From: Acidobacteria bacterium Mor1
GTDB lineage: Bacteria; Acidobacteriota; Polarisedimenticolia; Polarisedimenticolales; Polarisedimenticolaceae
DNA: 64,000 nt
Assembly: GCA_001664505.1 (NCBI GenBank)
Contig: CP011806.1
Location: forward strand, 904,399 to 968,398
Direction of reading: 5' to 3'
This document shows positions 7,847 through 18,048 of the stretch, in pieces (position 1 is the stretch's first letter; each line of letters starts with the position of its first letter). Below the pieces are notes generated by a model. It saw only the letters and a program-made list of their open reading frames with translations, searched no databases and was not told where the DNA came from. The translations under genes and the position numbers were made by a program.

Positions 7847-9834
7847 GCCAGCACGGCCTTCTGCTTGAGGAACCGGATGCGATCCCTGTGAGACGCCGCC
7901 TCCTCGAACTCGAGACGTTCGGCCGCATCCAGCATCAGCTTCTCGAGCCGGCCGATCTCCGCCTCGAGGGCGACGAGATCCTCGAAGACCTCTTCGTCCT
8001 CTTCCTGCTCCAGCGGCACCGTCGAGTAGTCCGCCTCGATGGGGCTGCCCATCAGTTCGTCCATGGCCCGCCGCACGCTCTCGGGGGTGATCCCGTGCTC
8101 GGCGTTGTAGGCCTCCTGGACCCCGCGGCGGCGTTCGGTCTCCTCGATCGCCCTGCGCATCGAGTCGGTGACCTTGTCGGCGTAGAGCACCGCCCGGCCG
8201 GCGACGTGCCGGGCCGCCCGACCGATGGTCTGGATCAGCGAGTTCTCCGAGCGCAGGTAGCCTTCCTTGTCGGCGTCGAGAATCGCCACCATCGAGACCT
8301 CGGGAAGGTCGAGCCCCTCCCGCAACAGGTTGACGCCTACCAGCACCTCGATCTCACCCCGGCGCAGGTCCCGCAGGATGCGCACCCGGTCGAGGGTATC
8401 GACGTCGGAGTGCAGATACTCGACCTTGATCCCCAGGTCCCGGTAGTACTCGGTCAGATCCTCGGCCATGCGCTTGGTCAGGGTCGTGACCAGCACCCGC
8501 TCGTCCCGGGCGACCCGCTCGCGGATCTCTCCCAGCAGGTCGTCTACCTGGCCGTCCACCGGGCGGATCACCACCTCGGGATCGAGCAACCCGGTGGGGC
8601 GCACGATCTGCTCGACGATGGTTCCGCCGACCAGATCCAGTTCGAAGTCCCCGGGTGTGGCCGAGACGTAGATCGTCTGCCCACGGCGTTCCTCGAACTC
8701 CTCGAAGGTCAGCGGGCGGTTGTCCAGCGCCGACGGCAGCCTGAAACCGTGTTCCACGAGAGTCGACTTCCGCGAGCGGTCACCGTGGAACATCCCCCGC
8801 ACCTGGGGCAGCATCACGTGGCTCTCGTCGACGATGAACAGCGTGTCCGCCGGGAAGTAGTCGATCAGCGTCGGCGGTGGTTCGCCGGGTTGGCGTCCGG
8901 TCAGATGCCGGGAGTAGTTCTCGATCCCGTGGCAGAACCCTACCTCCTGCATCATCTCGAGGTCGAACATGGTGCGCTGGTGCAGCCGCTGGGCCTCCAG
9001 CAACTTGCCGTTCCCCTCGAGGACCTGCAGGTGTTCCGTCAGCTCGCTGCGGATCGCCGCCACCGCACGCTTGCGTTCGTCCTCGGGGGTCACGTAATGG
9101 GAGTTCGGATAGACCGGATGCCGCGGCACGGTCTCGACGACCTTGCCTCGCACCGGATCGAGGCGGGCGATCGACTCGATCTCGTCTCCCCAGAACTCCA
9201 CCCGGATCGCCTCGTCCAGATAGGAGGGCCAGATCTCGACGGTATCTCCCCGCACCCGGAACACGCCCCGGCGCAGGTCCATGTTGGTCCGCTCGTACTG
9301 GATATCGACCAGTTTCCGCAGCACCCGGTCCCGATCGACGCTCATGCCCTGCTCGAGCAGCAGCATCATGCCGTGGTACATCTCCGGCGAACCGAGACCG
9401 TAGATGCAGGAGACGCTGGCCACGATCAACATGTCGCGACGCTCGAACAGGCCCCGGGTCGCCGCGTGGCGCATCCGGTCGATCTGCTCGTTGATCGTGG
9501 CGTCCTTCTCGATGTAGGTGTCGCTCTGAGGCACGTAGGCCTCGGGCTGGTAGTAGTCGTAGTACGAGACGAAGTACTCGACCCCGTTGTGGGGGAACAG
9601 CCGGCGGAACTCCTGGTACAGCTGAGCCGCCAGGGTCTTGTTGTGGGCCAGCACCAGCGCCGGCCGGTTCAGCCGGGCGACCACGTTGGCGATGGTGAAG
9701 GTCTTGCCCGAACCGGTCACGCCCAGGAGCACCTGGTCCTGCAGGCCGGCTTCGATGCCGGCGCAGAGCTCCTCGATGGCCTTGGGCTGGTCCCCGGTAG
9801 GCCGGAACTCCGATACGATCTCGAACTCCCGCAT
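7843..9834 (-). CDS. uvrB: UvrABC helicase/damage-recognition subunit B
   Basis: 663 residues, standard length. It loads at DNA damage with UvrA and recruits UvrC. Visible are [14 protein letters not shown], Walker A GVTGSGKT, the beta-hairpin [20 protein letters not shown], the Walker B region VDESHV, helicase motifs including ATPGDFEL and QTIGRAARH, and a C-terminal UVR motif [17 protein letters not shown] that pairs with UvrC. The ATG at 9832-9834 gives the conserved [11 protein letters not shown]-terminus. It heads the operon that continues through the methyltransferase, kinases and dioxygenase to uvrC. No uvrA is in the window. The mrcA gene diverges 68 bases away. Confidence 0.97.
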   Translation of the reverse strand: MREFEIVSEFRPTGDQPKAIEELCAGIEAGLQDQVLLGVTGSGKTFTIANVVARLNRPALVLAHNKTLAAQLYQEFRRLFPHNGVEYFVSYYDYYQPEAYVPQSDTYIEKDATINEQIDRMRHAATRGLFERRDMLIVASVSCIYGLGSPEMYHGMMLLLEQGMSVDRDRVLRKLVDIQYERTNMDLRRGVFRVRGDTVEIWPSYLDEAIRVEFWGDEIESIARLDPVRGKVVETVPRHPVYPNSHYVTPEDERKRAVAAIRSELTEHLQVLEGNGKLLEAQRLHQRTMFDLEMMQEVGFCHGIENYSRHLTGRQPGEPPPTLIDYFPADTLFIVDESHVMLPQVRGMFHGDRSRKSTLVEHGFRLPSALDNRPLTFEEFEERRGQTIYVSATPGDFELDLVGGTIVEQIVRPTGLLDPEVVIRPVDGQVDDLLGEIRERVARDERVLVTTLTKRMAEDLTEYYRDLGIKVEYLHSDVDTLDRVRILRDLRRGEIEVLVGVNLLREGLDLPEVSMVAILDADKEGYLRSENSLIQTIGRAARHVAGRAVLYADKVTDSMRRAIEETERRRGVQEAYNAEHGITPESVRRAMDELMGSPIEADYSTVPLEQEEDEEVFEDLVALEAEIGRLEKLMLDAAERLEFEEAASHRDRIRFLKQKAVLA

Positions 9835-9902
9835 GGGGTCGAGCCTAGCACGCAGCCCAGGGGGAATCCGGCCCCGGCGGCAGCCTACTGTCACTCGACG
9901 TC

Positions 9903-12530
9903 GTGAGGGAGTATTCTAGGGAGGTGCACCCGAAGGTGAAGAAGCACTGGCGCGTTCTGCTGCTCGGGACCCTGGTCCTGATCGCGGCGATCGCGGGCAC
10001 CTGGCTCGGCCGATCCATGCGGCTGGGCCTGCCCAACGTGAACGCCCTCGAGGACTACGCGCCCCCGGTCACCACCCGGGTGCTCGACCAGGACGGCAGC
10101 GTCGTCGAGACCTTCGCCGAGCAACGGCGCATGCTGGTCCAGCACGACGCCATCGCTCCGGAGTTCCTGCAGGCGCTGGTGGCGGTCGAGGACGCCGGCT
10201 TCTACGACCACCCAGGCGTCGACGTCAAGGGCATCCTGCGGGCCGCGGTGCGCAACGTGGCCGCCGGCGGCATCACCCAGGGCGCCAGCACCCTGACCCA
10301 GCAGCTGGCTCGCAACCTGTTCCTCACGCCGAAGCGAACCATCCGGCGCAAGGCCCAGGAGGCCCTGCTGGCCCTGGAGATCGAGCGGCTTTACTCCAAG
10401 GAGGAGATCCTCCGCTTCTACTGTAACCAGGTGTACATGGGTCACGGCTACTACGGCGTCGAGGCGGCCTCCCGCTTCTATACCGGCAAGCCCGCCCGCG
10501 AACTGGACCTGCCCGAGGCCGCCATGCTGGCGGGACTGATCCAGCGCCCCGAGGGGATCAGTCCGTTCAAGAATCCCAAACGGGCCGAGAGCCGCCGCCG
10601 TCACGTGCTGAACCGCATGGTCGAGGTCGGCTACCTGACCCGCGAGGAAGCCGACGCGGCCGCCGAGGCCCCTCTCCCCTCCCCGGAGACCCGGCGGGAC
10701 GACGAGGGGGGCGCCTACTACGTGGAAGGGGTGCGCCGCTGGCTGCAGGATCAGTTCGGCGACACCTCGATCTATCGCGCCGGCTACGAGGTCGAGACCA
10801 CCCTCGATCCCAGGCTGCAGGCCATCGCCAACCATGCGGTGGAAACCGGACTCCGCGCCCTGGACAAGCGCCAGGGTTGGCGCGGCCCCGCCGGCCGAGT
10901 CCCCGAGGGAGAAGACCCGGCGAGTTTCGAGCCGGACTCCTGGCGCAGCGCCCTGTTCGAGGAGGGAGACATCGCCGACGGCGTGGTGCAGTCCGTCGAG
11001 CGCTCGACCGCCTCGGTGCGGGTCGGGCCCTACACAGCGACCCTCGACGCCAAGGGGGTCGCCTGGACCAAACAGAGAAACCTCGGCAAGCTGTTTTCCG
11101 CCGGGGATCTGATCCACGTCGCCATCGCCACCGTCAATGCCGACGAGGCCTCGATCTCGATCACCCTGGAGCAGGAACCGGAAGTCGAGGCGGCCCTGGT
11201 CGCCCTGGACCCGGCGACCGGTGCGGTCCGTGCCCTGGTGGGAGGCTTCGACTTCGAGCGCAGCGAGTACGACCGCGCGACCCAGGCCAAGCGCCAGACC
11301 GGCTCCGCGTTCAAGCCGTTCGTGCTGGCCGCCGCCCTCAACGAAGGCTGGACCCTGGCCGACACCCTGATCGATGCCCCCACCGTGTTCCTCAACCCTC
11401 GGCAACCGGATCCCTACATCCCCCGCAACTACACCAACCGGTACTACGGCAAGATGACCCTGCGCGAAGCGATGGAGCGCTCGGCCAACGTCGCCACCGT
11501 CAAGCTGCTCAACCACATCGGGACCGGCCCGGTGATCGAAACCGCCCGGCGCCTCGGCATCGGCGGGAACCTCGAGCCCTACCCGTCCCTGGCCCTGGGC
11601 GCCTTCGAGCTGACCCTGCTGGAGCTGACCGCGGCCTACGGCACCATGGCCAACCAGGGCGTTCGGGTCGAACCCCATCTGGTCCGCGAGGTGCGGGATC
11701 CGTCGGGCGCGGTGCTCTACCGGGTCGAGCCCGCCATCAGCGAGGCGATGTCCCCCGAGGTCGCCTACCTGATGAACCAGGTCCTCCGAGGCGTGATCAC
11801 CAGCGGCACCGGGCGTTCCGCCGCTTCGATCCCGGTCGCTCTGGCCGGCAAGACCGGCACCACCGACGACAACACCGACGCCTGGTTCATCGGCTACTCC
11901 CCGGATCTGGCCCTGGGGGTCTGGGTCGGACACGACACCAAACGGACCCTGGGCAAGCGGGAGACCGGCGCCCAGGCTGCGCTGCCGATCTGGCGGGACT
12001 TCATGAAGCTGGCCTACCCCGAGGGCTCCGAACTGGAGTTCCCCGAACCTCCCGGAATCCGCCGGATCGTGATCGATCGCAAGACCGGCAAACGAGCCAA
12101 CCCCGCAGCCGGTTGCGACGCCGGATTCACCGAGGTGTTCCTCGAGGGTAGCGAGCCGGCCTCCTACTGCACCGCCGCCGAACAGCGACAGGCTTCCTGG
12201 CCCTACATGTTCCAGCGCTACGAACTGGACGATCGTGGAGCCCTGCGTATCCCGGCGCGGCACGTGCACCAGCTGATGACCAGCGCCGGCGAACTCTCCC
12301 TGGACGGCTACCCCGGCCAGCGGCGATTCCGCTGGTGGGACGACGAGCGGGGTAACCTGACGATCCCCTTCAGCATCGTTCCCGGCGGTGAGCCGGAACC
12401 TCTGCCTGAGTACATCCGTCGCTATCTGGCGCAGAACGGTGAGAGTCCCGGGGACTGGTTCGGCACCGACGGCCGCTTCGCCGACGTTACGCTGTTCCGT
12501 AGCGGCGGCGCGCCTCGCGACGCTCGCTGA
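9903..12530 (+). CDS. mrcA: Class A penicillin-binding protein 1A (transglycosylase/transpeptidase)
   Basis: 875 residues. One transmembrane helix at about 18-36 anchors the enzyme in the inner membrane. The glycosyltransferase domain (about 70-240) contains [13 protein letters not shown] with the catalytic Glu, and [13 protein letters not shown]. The transpeptidase domain has the SxxK motif GSAFKPF, SxN in SANVAT and [10 protein letters not shown]. An extension of about 150 residues follows it. It polymerises and cross-links peptidoglycan. The start is uncertain: GTG at 9903, 9924 or 9936; AGGGAGG at 9917-9923 favours 9936. The 3' end overlaps the convergent LipM-like gene by 44 bases. Confidence 0.94.
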   Translation: MREYSREVHPKVKKHWRVLLLGTLVLIAAIAGTWLGRSMRLGLPNVNALEDYAPPVTTRVLDQDGSVVETFAEQRRMLVQHDAIAPEFLQALVAVEDAGFYDHPGVDVKGILRAAVRNVAAGGITQGASTLTQQLARNLFLTPKRTIRRKAQEALLALEIERLYSKEEILRFYCNQVYMGHGYYGVEAASRFYTGKPARELDLPEAAMLAGLIQRPEGISPFKNPKRAESRRRHVLNRMVEVGYLTREEADAAAEAPLPSPETRRDDEGGAYYVEGVRRWLQDQFGDTSIYRAGYEVETTLDPRLQAIANHAVETGLRALDKRQGWRGPAGRVPEGEDPASFEPDSWRSALFEEGDIADGVVQSVERSTASVRVGPYTATLDAKGVAWTKQRNLGKLFSAGDLIHVAIATVNADEASISITLEQEPEVEAALVALDPATGAVRALVGGFDFERSEYDRATQAKRQTGSAFKPFVLAAALNEGWTLADTLIDAPTVFLNPRQPDPYIPRNYTNRYYGKMTLREAMERSANVATVKLLNHIGTGPVIETARRLGIGGNLEPYPSLALGAFELTLLELTAAYGTMANQGVRVEPHLVREVRDPSGAVLYRVEPAISEAMSPEVAYLMNQVLRGVITSGTGRSAASIPVALAGKTGTTDDNTDAWFIGYSPDLALGVWVGHDTKRTLGKRETGAQAALPIWRDFMKLAYPEGSELEFPEPPGIRRIVIDRKTGKRANPAAGCDAGFTEVFLEGSEPASYCTAAEQRQASWPYMFQRYELDDRGALRIPARHVHQLMTSAGELSLDGYPGQRRFRWWDDERGNLTIPFSIVPGGEPEPLPEYIRRYLAQNGESPGDWFGTDGRFADVTLFRSGGAPRDAR

Positions 12531-13266
12531 ACTCCCGCTCCTCGGGGGTCAGGCATCCGGGCAGTAACCGAATATCCAGAGCCCGGGAAAACCCACGGCA
12601 GAGCGCGTCGTCGATCTCGTCGTCCGAGACCTCGCGCCCCAGCACCGTCTCGATCCCGACGAAGGCCGCCGGGTCGACCGGCTCACCGGTCCAACGGCGA
12701 AAACCCTCCGCCGACACCACCCGCGGGATGGAACCCTGCTGGAGGAACGCGCCCCGCCGCCGAAGCTGGGCGACTCCGACGAACTTGCGGCGTCCGGTGG
12801 TCAACTCGTGGGGGGCCGCCTGGGCAAAGCATGCCGCCGAACCCGATGGTCTGCAGTGAAGCGGATCGGCGGCCGGCGCCGGGTCCACCTCCAATCCCAG
12901 CAACTCGAAGGTCGTTCGCAGCGCCGCGGTGGATGCGGCGTAGACCTGCTTGACGCTGCCCCCGGAGCGCGGGTCGTCCAACCGCCCGGCCAGAGAGAAG
13001 GTCCGCTCCCCCTCGTGGAGCACCACGCGACCCCCGGTCGGACGCCGCTGCCAATCGACACCCTGCCGCTGCCGAGCCGCCGGCTCGAGCACCTCCGCCG
13101 GATCTTGATGCTTGCCCAGGGTCAGCGCGGGACGGGACCAGCCATAGAGCCGCAGGGTCGGCTCATGAAGCCGGCCACACACGTAGCTCTCGAGAATCGC
13201 CTCGTCCACCGCCATGTTGCGCGCGGCCGAACCGGGGCCGTCGCGCAGAACCCGCCAGGCGGTCAA
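12487..13266 (-). CDS. Lipoate/octanoate protein transferase, LplA/LipM-like
   Basis: 259 residues of the biotin/lipoate ligase fold. Conserved elements are WRVLRDGPGSAARNMAVDEA, RRPTGGRVVLHEG, and RRKFVGVAQLRRRGAFLQQG with the invariant Lys. A Cys in AACFAQAAPHEL occupies the position of the acyl-thioester Cys of LipM octanoyltransferases, which favours octanoyl transfer from carrier protein over ATP-dependent lipoate ligation. The start is TTG at 13264-13266, overlapping the stop of the NtrC-like gene by four bases; the conserved N-terminus requires it. It supplies lipoyl groups to 2-oxoacid dehydrogenases or GcvH. Coupling to a regulator gene is unexplained. Confidence 0.85.
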   Translation of the reverse strand: MTAWRVLRDGPGSAARNMAVDEAILESYVCGRLHEPTLRLYGWSRPALTLGKHQDPAEVLEPAARQRQGVDWQRRPTGGRVVLHEGERTFSLAGRLDDPRSGGSVKQVYAASTAALRTTFELLGLEVDPAPAADPLHCRPSGSAACFAQAAPHELTTGRRKFVGVAQLRRRGAFLQQGSIPRVVSAEGFRRWTGEPVDPAAFVGIETVLGREVSDDEIDDALCRGFSRALDIRLLPGCLTPEEREFSERREARRRYGTA

Positions 13267-14597
13267 GCTTCGGGGCGCCTCCGGAACTCGGCGGACCGGA
13301 TCGAGTATTTCCGTAGCAGCCGCTGGAGCGCCGAGCGCAACATCCCTGCCTGTTGGGCGGCAGCGGTGACGTTGCCCCGGTTCCGCTCGAGCAGTCCGGT
13401 CAGGTACTTCTTCTCGAACGCCTCGACCACTGCACGCTTGGCGTCCTTGAAGATCTCGCTCGAGTCGCTGCCCGAGGCCGCCGGCGCAGCGGGCGCCTCG
13501 GCGCTGCGAATCGCGTCCGGCAGGTCCCGCGGGTGGATCATCCCGCCGGAGGCCAGAATCACCGCCTGTTCCACGGCGTTGCGCAACTCACGAGCGTTGC
13601 CCGGCCAGCGGTGGTGTTCGAGCATCGTCAGACTCTCGGGGGTCAAATGGATCGGCGGCAGGGCGTTCAACTCGCGAATCGACTGGATGAAGTGCCGGGT
13701 CAGCAGAGGAATGTCCTCGACCCGCTGACGCAGCGGCGGCACCTCGACCCGGCCCGCCAGTTGCTCGGCGAGACCCGGACGCAAACGGCCCTGTTCTTCA
13801 GCCTCGGCCACAGGCATCGAGGTACTGGCGACCAGCCGCACCGCACCGCCACGGCCGAGCAGATCGGAGAGCTTGTCCTGGATCGCACCGGGGACCCGAT
13901 CGATGGCGGAGATGTAGACCGTGCCTCCTCGGGCGCCGTTGAACGCGCCGACATCCCCCGAACCGAACAACTCGTTCTCGAGCCCCTCCGCCGAGAAAGA
14001 AGGGGTATCGATCGCGATGAACGGGGACTCGCTGCGGCCGGACATTCCGTGCAGCACTCGCGCCGCCAGGGTCTTGCCCACACCGGCCTCGCCGGTGAAC
14101 ACGACGTTGGCGTCGGTGGAAGCAAGCCGTTCGATCCGTTCCCGCAGAGCCTCCATGGCCGCGCTGCGACCGACGAGCCCCTGATAGCCGGCGCGGGCGC
14201 GCAACTCGTCACGAAACCCGTCCCGCTCCGCGACCAGGTCCCGCTGGGCGACGACCCGTGTGCGCAACGTCGCCAGCGCCGTCGGGGAAAGCGGTTTGAT
14301 CAGAACGTCGAACGCCCCCGCATCGAGAGCGCGGGCAGCCGCGTCGGTACTCTCCGCGCCGAGCAATCCGACGACCACCAGCCCCGGATGGGCGCCGGTC
14401 ATTCCCGCCAGGGTTTCCCCGGCGGTGGGTTCGTCGAGTTCGAGGAACAGCACATCCGGCTTGTGCGCACGGACATGCTCGAGCGCGTCCACCGAGGACA
14501 TCGCCTGGGACATCATCCCCTGGGATTCAAGCGCCGCGCGCAACGCGTCGCGCACGGCCGGGTCACGATCAACCACCAGTGCGGTGGGATGCTCCAT
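13263..14597 (-). CDS. Degenerate NtrC-family response regulator (pseudo-receiver, pseudo-AAA+, Fis-type HTH)
   Basis: 444 residues with REC (1-120), AAA+ (about 135-360) and a Fis-type HTH (GNVTAAAQQAGMLRSALQRL). The fold is clear but key residues are lost. In REC the phospho-acceptor Asp is Glu (PDVLFLELDEP), one acid-pocket Asp is Arg (VVDRDP) and the conserved Thr is Leu; the Lys in LIKP remains. In AAA+, Walker A GEAGVGKT is intact, but GAFTGA is GAFNGA followed by an apparent deletion of about 11 residues, and Walker B LDEI is ISAI. It probably binds DNA without ATP-driven sigma-54 remodelling. The ATG at 14595-14597 is preceded by AGGGGG. A TPR gene ends 205 bases upstream. Confidence 0.88.
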   Translation of the reverse strand: MEHPTALVVDRDPAVRDALRAALESQGMMSQAMSSVDALEHVRAHKPDVLFLELDEPTAGETLAGMTGAHPGLVVVGLLGAESTDAAARALDAGAFDVLIKPLSPTALATLRTRVVAQRDLVAERDGFRDELRARAGYQGLVGRSAAMEALRERIERLASTDANVVFTGEAGVGKTLAARVLHGMSGRSESPFIAIDTPSFSAEGLENELFGSGDVGAFNGARGGTVYISAIDRVPGAIQDKLSDLLGRGGAVRLVASTSMPVAEAEEQGRLRPGLAEQLAGRVEVPPLRQRVEDIPLLTRHFIQSIRELNALPPIHLTPESLTMLEHHRWPGNARELRNAVEQAVILASGGMIHPRDLPDAIRSAEAPAAPAASGSDSSEIFKDAKRAVVEAFEKKYLTGLLERNRGNVTAAAQQAGMLRSALQRLLRKYSIRSAEFRRRPEA

Positions 14598-14701
14598 CCG
14601 AATGCCCCCTATGCGAGGTTTCATGCTCCCGGCTCGGGCGAATACTTCGCATCCGCTATTTCTGCCGGGCACTCTGATGACCATCGGTCGCTTGCGAGCC
14701 A

Positions 14702-14731
14702 AGTATACCGAGGTCCACATCCGGATTGGAA
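14702..14731 (-). promoter_or_regulatory. Predicted sigma-70 promoter of the NtrC-like gene
   Basis: On the minus strand, TTCCAA and TATACT are separated by 18 bases. The -10 hexamer matches the consensus at five of six positions; the -35 is weak. Transcription would start near 14695, about 100 bases before the ATG at 14597. The 205-base gap between the TPR gene and this gene is the only sizeable gap in the area, which supports an independent promoter. Confidence 0.4.
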
Positions 14732-14802
14732 CCGAATTGGTGGGAAGTTCTGCGGTTGTTTCGCCCGTGCCCCGAATGTGCCGCGGGTGCAACAGGAAGG
14801 CG

Positions 14803-17625
14803 TCAGGCGCTGCCTTCCAGGGCGCGGACCTTGTCCTGCACATCCCGGTAGTCCGGATCCATCGCCAGGACCGCCCGGAACAGATCCAGGGCGCCGCCGG
14901 CCTCGCCGGACATCTCCAGCACCTCGCCCAGATCGTAGTTCAGGCTGCGCGTCGCCTCGGCATCCCCTTCCGCCGCCCGCAGCGCGTCGCGATACCAACG
15001 AACCGCACCTTCGAGGTCCTGCTTCTCCCGATGGCACAGGGCCAACATGCTGCAGGCCTCGCGCAGCAGGTCCGGGGAATTGACCGCGATCTGGAACTCG
15101 TCGATGGCCTCGTTGATCAGGCCCATCTCCTTGTAGGCGATGCCCAGATCGTAGTGGGTCCGGTGATCGTCCTCGCCGACCTCTTCCTGCACGTGCTGAC
15201 GGAAGGCCGCGAAGACCTCTTCGATGCTCTCGTCGGACTCGGACTGGGGCGTGACCGTCGGCTCCTCGAACAGATCCTCCTCGAGAGCCTCGGTGATCGC
15301 GGTCAGATCCTCGTCGTCGTCGAGACCCGGCTCGGGGACGCCGGGGGGCATGGCCGGTTCGGGAACCGAGGCGGCCACAGGCGCCTGCGCCGCGGGAGCC
15401 GGCGCCGCCGGTTCGACCGGGGCCTCGGCGGCCGGGGCGGCCGGCTGCGCGGGGGCGGCCTCGACGGGCTGCTCGACCGGCTGCACCGGCTCGGCTGCCG
15501 GTTGAGGAGCCGCCGGCTCGGGGGCCGGAGGCAGGGCCGCCAATGCGGCGTCGAGTCCGGCCTGGATCTCGTCCAGTTCGGGGCCTTCGAATCCCAGGGT
15601 GCGCAGGGCGTCGATCTGGACCTTCGCCGGCTCGAGCTGCCCCTGCATCAACATCGAACGAATGCCCTTGAGCAGTTCGGCATCGGGACGCCGGATTCCT
15701 GAATCCTCGCTCGTATCTTCCCGGGCGGCCGGCTCGGCAGCCTCGGCAGCGGGCTCGGCGACAACCGCCGGCTCCGGGGCCTCTGCCGGCTCGGGCGCCG
15801 CGACTTCGGCGGCGGGCTCCGCCTCCGCGCCGATCTCCGGCTCGTCCTCTTCGAAGCTGGCGAAGTCGATGATGAGTTCGTCGGCGTCCGCCTTGGCCTT
15901 GGCCTTGGCCTTGGCCTTGGGCGACTTCGCGGCCGCCTTCTTCGACGCCTTTCCTGCCTTGGCTGCGGCAGGCGCGGGCTTCGGTTCCGCCGACAGCAGG
16001 CCCAACAGCTCGAGTTTGGCCCGCTCGGCGTCGGGGATCGTCCCGTGGCCGCGAGCCTCCTCGACGGCCGCTTTGGCAGCCGCGGAATCTCCCGCGGCTT
16101 TCTGGGCGATCGCGTACTCGGTGAGCACCGGGATCAGCTCGGCGCCGGCACCCTGCAGCCGCATCAACTTGACCAGCCGGTCCTGGGCCTCGACGTAGCC
16201 GGGGAAGCGGGTAGTGACCTGCAGCAGCTGGTCTCGCGCCTGGTCGATCAGTCCGTATTTCTCCAGAATCTCCGCCTGGGTCATCCGCCCGCTGGCGAAC
16301 TCCTCATCGCTGCGGCTCAACGGCACCGCCGGAGCAGCCAGACTCGGATCGAGCCCGTCGGTGGCAACGGCGGCTGCCGGAGCGTCTGCTGCCGCCTCGC
16401 CGTCGGCCATCTCCTCGGGGACCTCGCCCGCTTCAGACGCCGCCTCGTCTTCCGCCGGAGCCTCGGGGAGCATCTCTTCGGCCTCGGAGGCGGCCAGCAG
16501 CGGCGACTCCGGACGGATCTCCCGCAACTGGTCCAGCATCAACGAGGCTTCGTCGTGCATCGAGCGGCTGCGGTAGGCCTGGACCAGGCTCTCCAGGGCT
16601 CCGCCGCTTCCCTCGCGGTCGCCGATCGCCTTCAGCACATGGTAGAGGCGCTGCAGGGCCGGGATGTGTCCGGGATCTTCGAGGTTGACCAGCCGTTCGA
16701 GCGCCGCCACGAGTTCCGCCGCGCTCCCGTCATCGGTCCAGCGCTTGATCGCCGGGTCGAAGGCCTGCCAGACCGGTTCTTCTTCACCGGCATCGATCTT
16801 GGCGCGAAAGACCGCCATGAACACGTCGGCATCGGCCGGGCGTGCCGACTCCAGCAGCACCTCGACCGCCTTGTCCAGTTTGCCCGCTTCGTGGTGACAG
16901 AGCGCGAGCTCACCGGTCAGTGAGGGATCGTCGGCCCCGGCATGAATCCGGGTGGAGAGCAGGCCGATGGCGGCATCCAGCCGGCCGGCGGTTCGCATGC
17001 AGGAAGCCGCGCCGATGACGGCGTCGACGCTGTTCGGATCGACGTCGATGGCCCGTTTGAAATGCAGATCGGCCTGGGCCTGGTTGCCCTGCTCCTGATA
17101 CAGGCGGGCGACGTTCCCGAAGTTCTGGGCGGCGCGTTCGGTGTCCCCGGCGGCAGCCAGGGCCTCGGCCAACTGGAGACGGTGTGAAGGTTCCTCGGGC
17201 TGTGCGGCGATCAGCTTCTCGTAGACCGCCTGAGCCTCGTCGAACTTCTCTTCCGCGATGAGCTTGTCCGCGGCGCGGACGAGGTTCGCCCGGGCATCCC
17301 CCAGCAGGTTCTGGCGGAGATAGAGCTCCCCGAGCCGGATGTTGGACTCGGTATGGTCCGGGACCAGGCGCAGGACCTTCTTGTAGATCGCAATGGCCTT
17401 GGGGATGAACCCGCCCTCGGAAAAGGACGCCGCGATCTTCTCGTAATAATCGACCGCCTCTTCGTTGCGGCCTTGGCGCGCCAACAGGTCGCCCACTCGA
17501 TTGAGCGCAGGCATATCACCCGGATTGGCCGCAACGAACTGTTGCAGCTTACCGAGCGCAGCCTGGACACGACCCTGCTTGAGAAGCCTCTCGGCCTCTT
17601 TGAGCGCCTTCTCCCTTTGCTCCAT
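14803..17625 (-). CDS. Large TPR protein with Ala/Glu/Pro-rich linker
   Basis: 940 residues. The N-terminal half (about 1-400) is tandem tetratricopeptide repeats, beginning KEAERLLKQGRVQAALGKLQ and NRVGDLLARQGRNEEAVDYY. A low-complexity centre (about 400-830) includes a KAKAKAKAKAD run and long Ala/Glu/Pro stretches. Further TPRs (about 840-940) include YDLGIAYKEMGLINEAIDEF. There is no signal peptide or membrane helix, so it is probably a cytoplasmic scaffold. The 61-base gap after rplS may place it at the end of the ribosomal operon. Proteins with this TPR-linker-TPR layout occur in gliding or type IV pilus bacteria, but no function can be assigned from sequence. Confidence 0.88.
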   Translation of the reverse strand: MEQREKALKEAERLLKQGRVQAALGKLQQFVAANPGDMPALNRVGDLLARQGRNEEAVDYYEKIAASFSEGGFIPKAIAIYKKVLRLVPDHTESNIRLGELYLRQNLLGDARANLVRAADKLIAEEKFDEAQAVYEKLIAAQPEEPSHRLQLAEALAAAGDTERAAQNFGNVARLYQEQGNQAQADLHFKRAIDVDPNSVDAVIGAASCMRTAGRLDAAIGLLSTRIHAGADDPSLTGELALCHHEAGKLDKAVEVLLESARPADADVFMAVFRAKIDAGEEEPVWQAFDPAIKRWTDDGSAAELVAALERLVNLEDPGHIPALQRLYHVLKAIGDREGSGGALESLVQAYRSRSMHDEASLMLDQLREIRPESPLLAASEAEEMLPEAPAEDEAASEAGEVPEEMADGEAAADAPAAAVATDGLDPSLAAPAVPLSRSDEEFASGRMTQAEILEKYGLIDQARDQLLQVTTRFPGYVEAQDRLVKLMRLQGAGAELIPVLTEYAIAQKAAGDSAAAKAAVEEARGHGTIPDAERAKLELLGLLSAEPKPAPAAAKAGKASKKAAAKSPKAKAKAKAKADADELIIDFASFEEDEPEIGAEAEPAAEVAAPEPAEAPEPAVVAEPAAEAAEPAAREDTSEDSGIRRPDAELLKGIRSMLMQGQLEPAKVQIDALRTLGFEGPELDEIQAGLDAALAALPPAPEPAAPQPAAEPVQPVEQPVEAAPAQPAAPAAEAPVEPAAPAPAAQAPVAASVPEPAMPPGVPEPGLDDDEDLTAITEALEEDLFEEPTVTPQSESDESIEEVFAAFRQHVQEEVGEDDHRTHYDLGIAYKEMGLINEAIDEFQIAVNSPDLLREACSMLALCHREKQDLEGAVRWYRDALRAAEGDAEATRSLNYDLGEVLEMSGEAGGALDLFRAVLAMDPDYRDVQDKVRALEGSA
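15893..15925. repeat. Hexanucleotide tandem repeat in the TPR gene
   Basis: About five near-perfect copies of TTGGCC encode the alternating Lys-Ala run in the linker of the TPR protein. Six-base units keep the frame, so slippage would change linker length without breaking the protein. Confidence 0.7.
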
Positions 17626-17686
17626 CCAAGCTCACCCGCGACCGGAATCCCACTCCTCCGGCCGCGACCACGGTCCCGTACTGCGT

Positions 17687-18037
17687 TTAGCGAACCCGGC
17701 GTTCCGGGATTCTCGCCTTTTTCCCCCGCAGTTTCCGCAGGTAGTACAGCTTGGCCCGGCGAACCTGGCCGAAGCGCACCACGTCAATCTTTTCGACGTT
17801 GGGCGAGTGGATCGGGAACGTGCGTTCCACACCCACGCCGCTCGACGTCTTTCGCACGGTGAACGTCGCCGTCAGAGCCTCTTTGCCGCGGCGGGCGATC
17901 ACGTCCCCCTCGAACATCTGGATCCGGGACTTGTCCCCTTCCACGACCCGCACGGATACCCGCACCCGGTCCCCGGCGCGGAACTGCGGCAGGGACTTCT
18001 TCAGCCCTTCCGCGTCGATCGTCTCGATGACGTTCAT
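17687..18037 (-). CDS. rplS: Ribosomal protein bL19
   Basis: 116 residues, typical length. The sequence shows [51 protein letters not shown] and the basic C-terminus [15 protein letters not shown], all hallmarks of bL19, which sits at the interface of the ribosomal subunits. The ATG at 18035-18037 is chosen over the adjacent GTG. It is the last conserved member of the ffh-rpsP-khpA-rimM-trmD-rplS run, 11 bases after trmD. The rnhB gene that often follows is absent; a TPR gene comes next. Confidence 0.97.
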   Translation of the reverse strand: MNVIETIDAEGLKKSLPQFRAGDRVRVSVRVVEGDKSRIQMFEGDVIARRGKEALTATFTVRKTSSGVGVERTFPIHSPNVEKIDVVRFGQVRRAKLYYLRKLRGKKARIPERRVR

Positions 18038-18048
18038 CACCTTGTCCT

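Noticed and set aside
7888-9906. Plus-strand 672-residue reading opposite uvrB
   Set aside because: It is antisense to an intact uvrB and has no recognisable domain.
9891-12269. Minus-strand 792-residue reading opposite the PBP1A gene
   Set aside because: Gly/Val/Asp-rich antisense artefact; PBP1A has all catalytic motifs on the plus strand.
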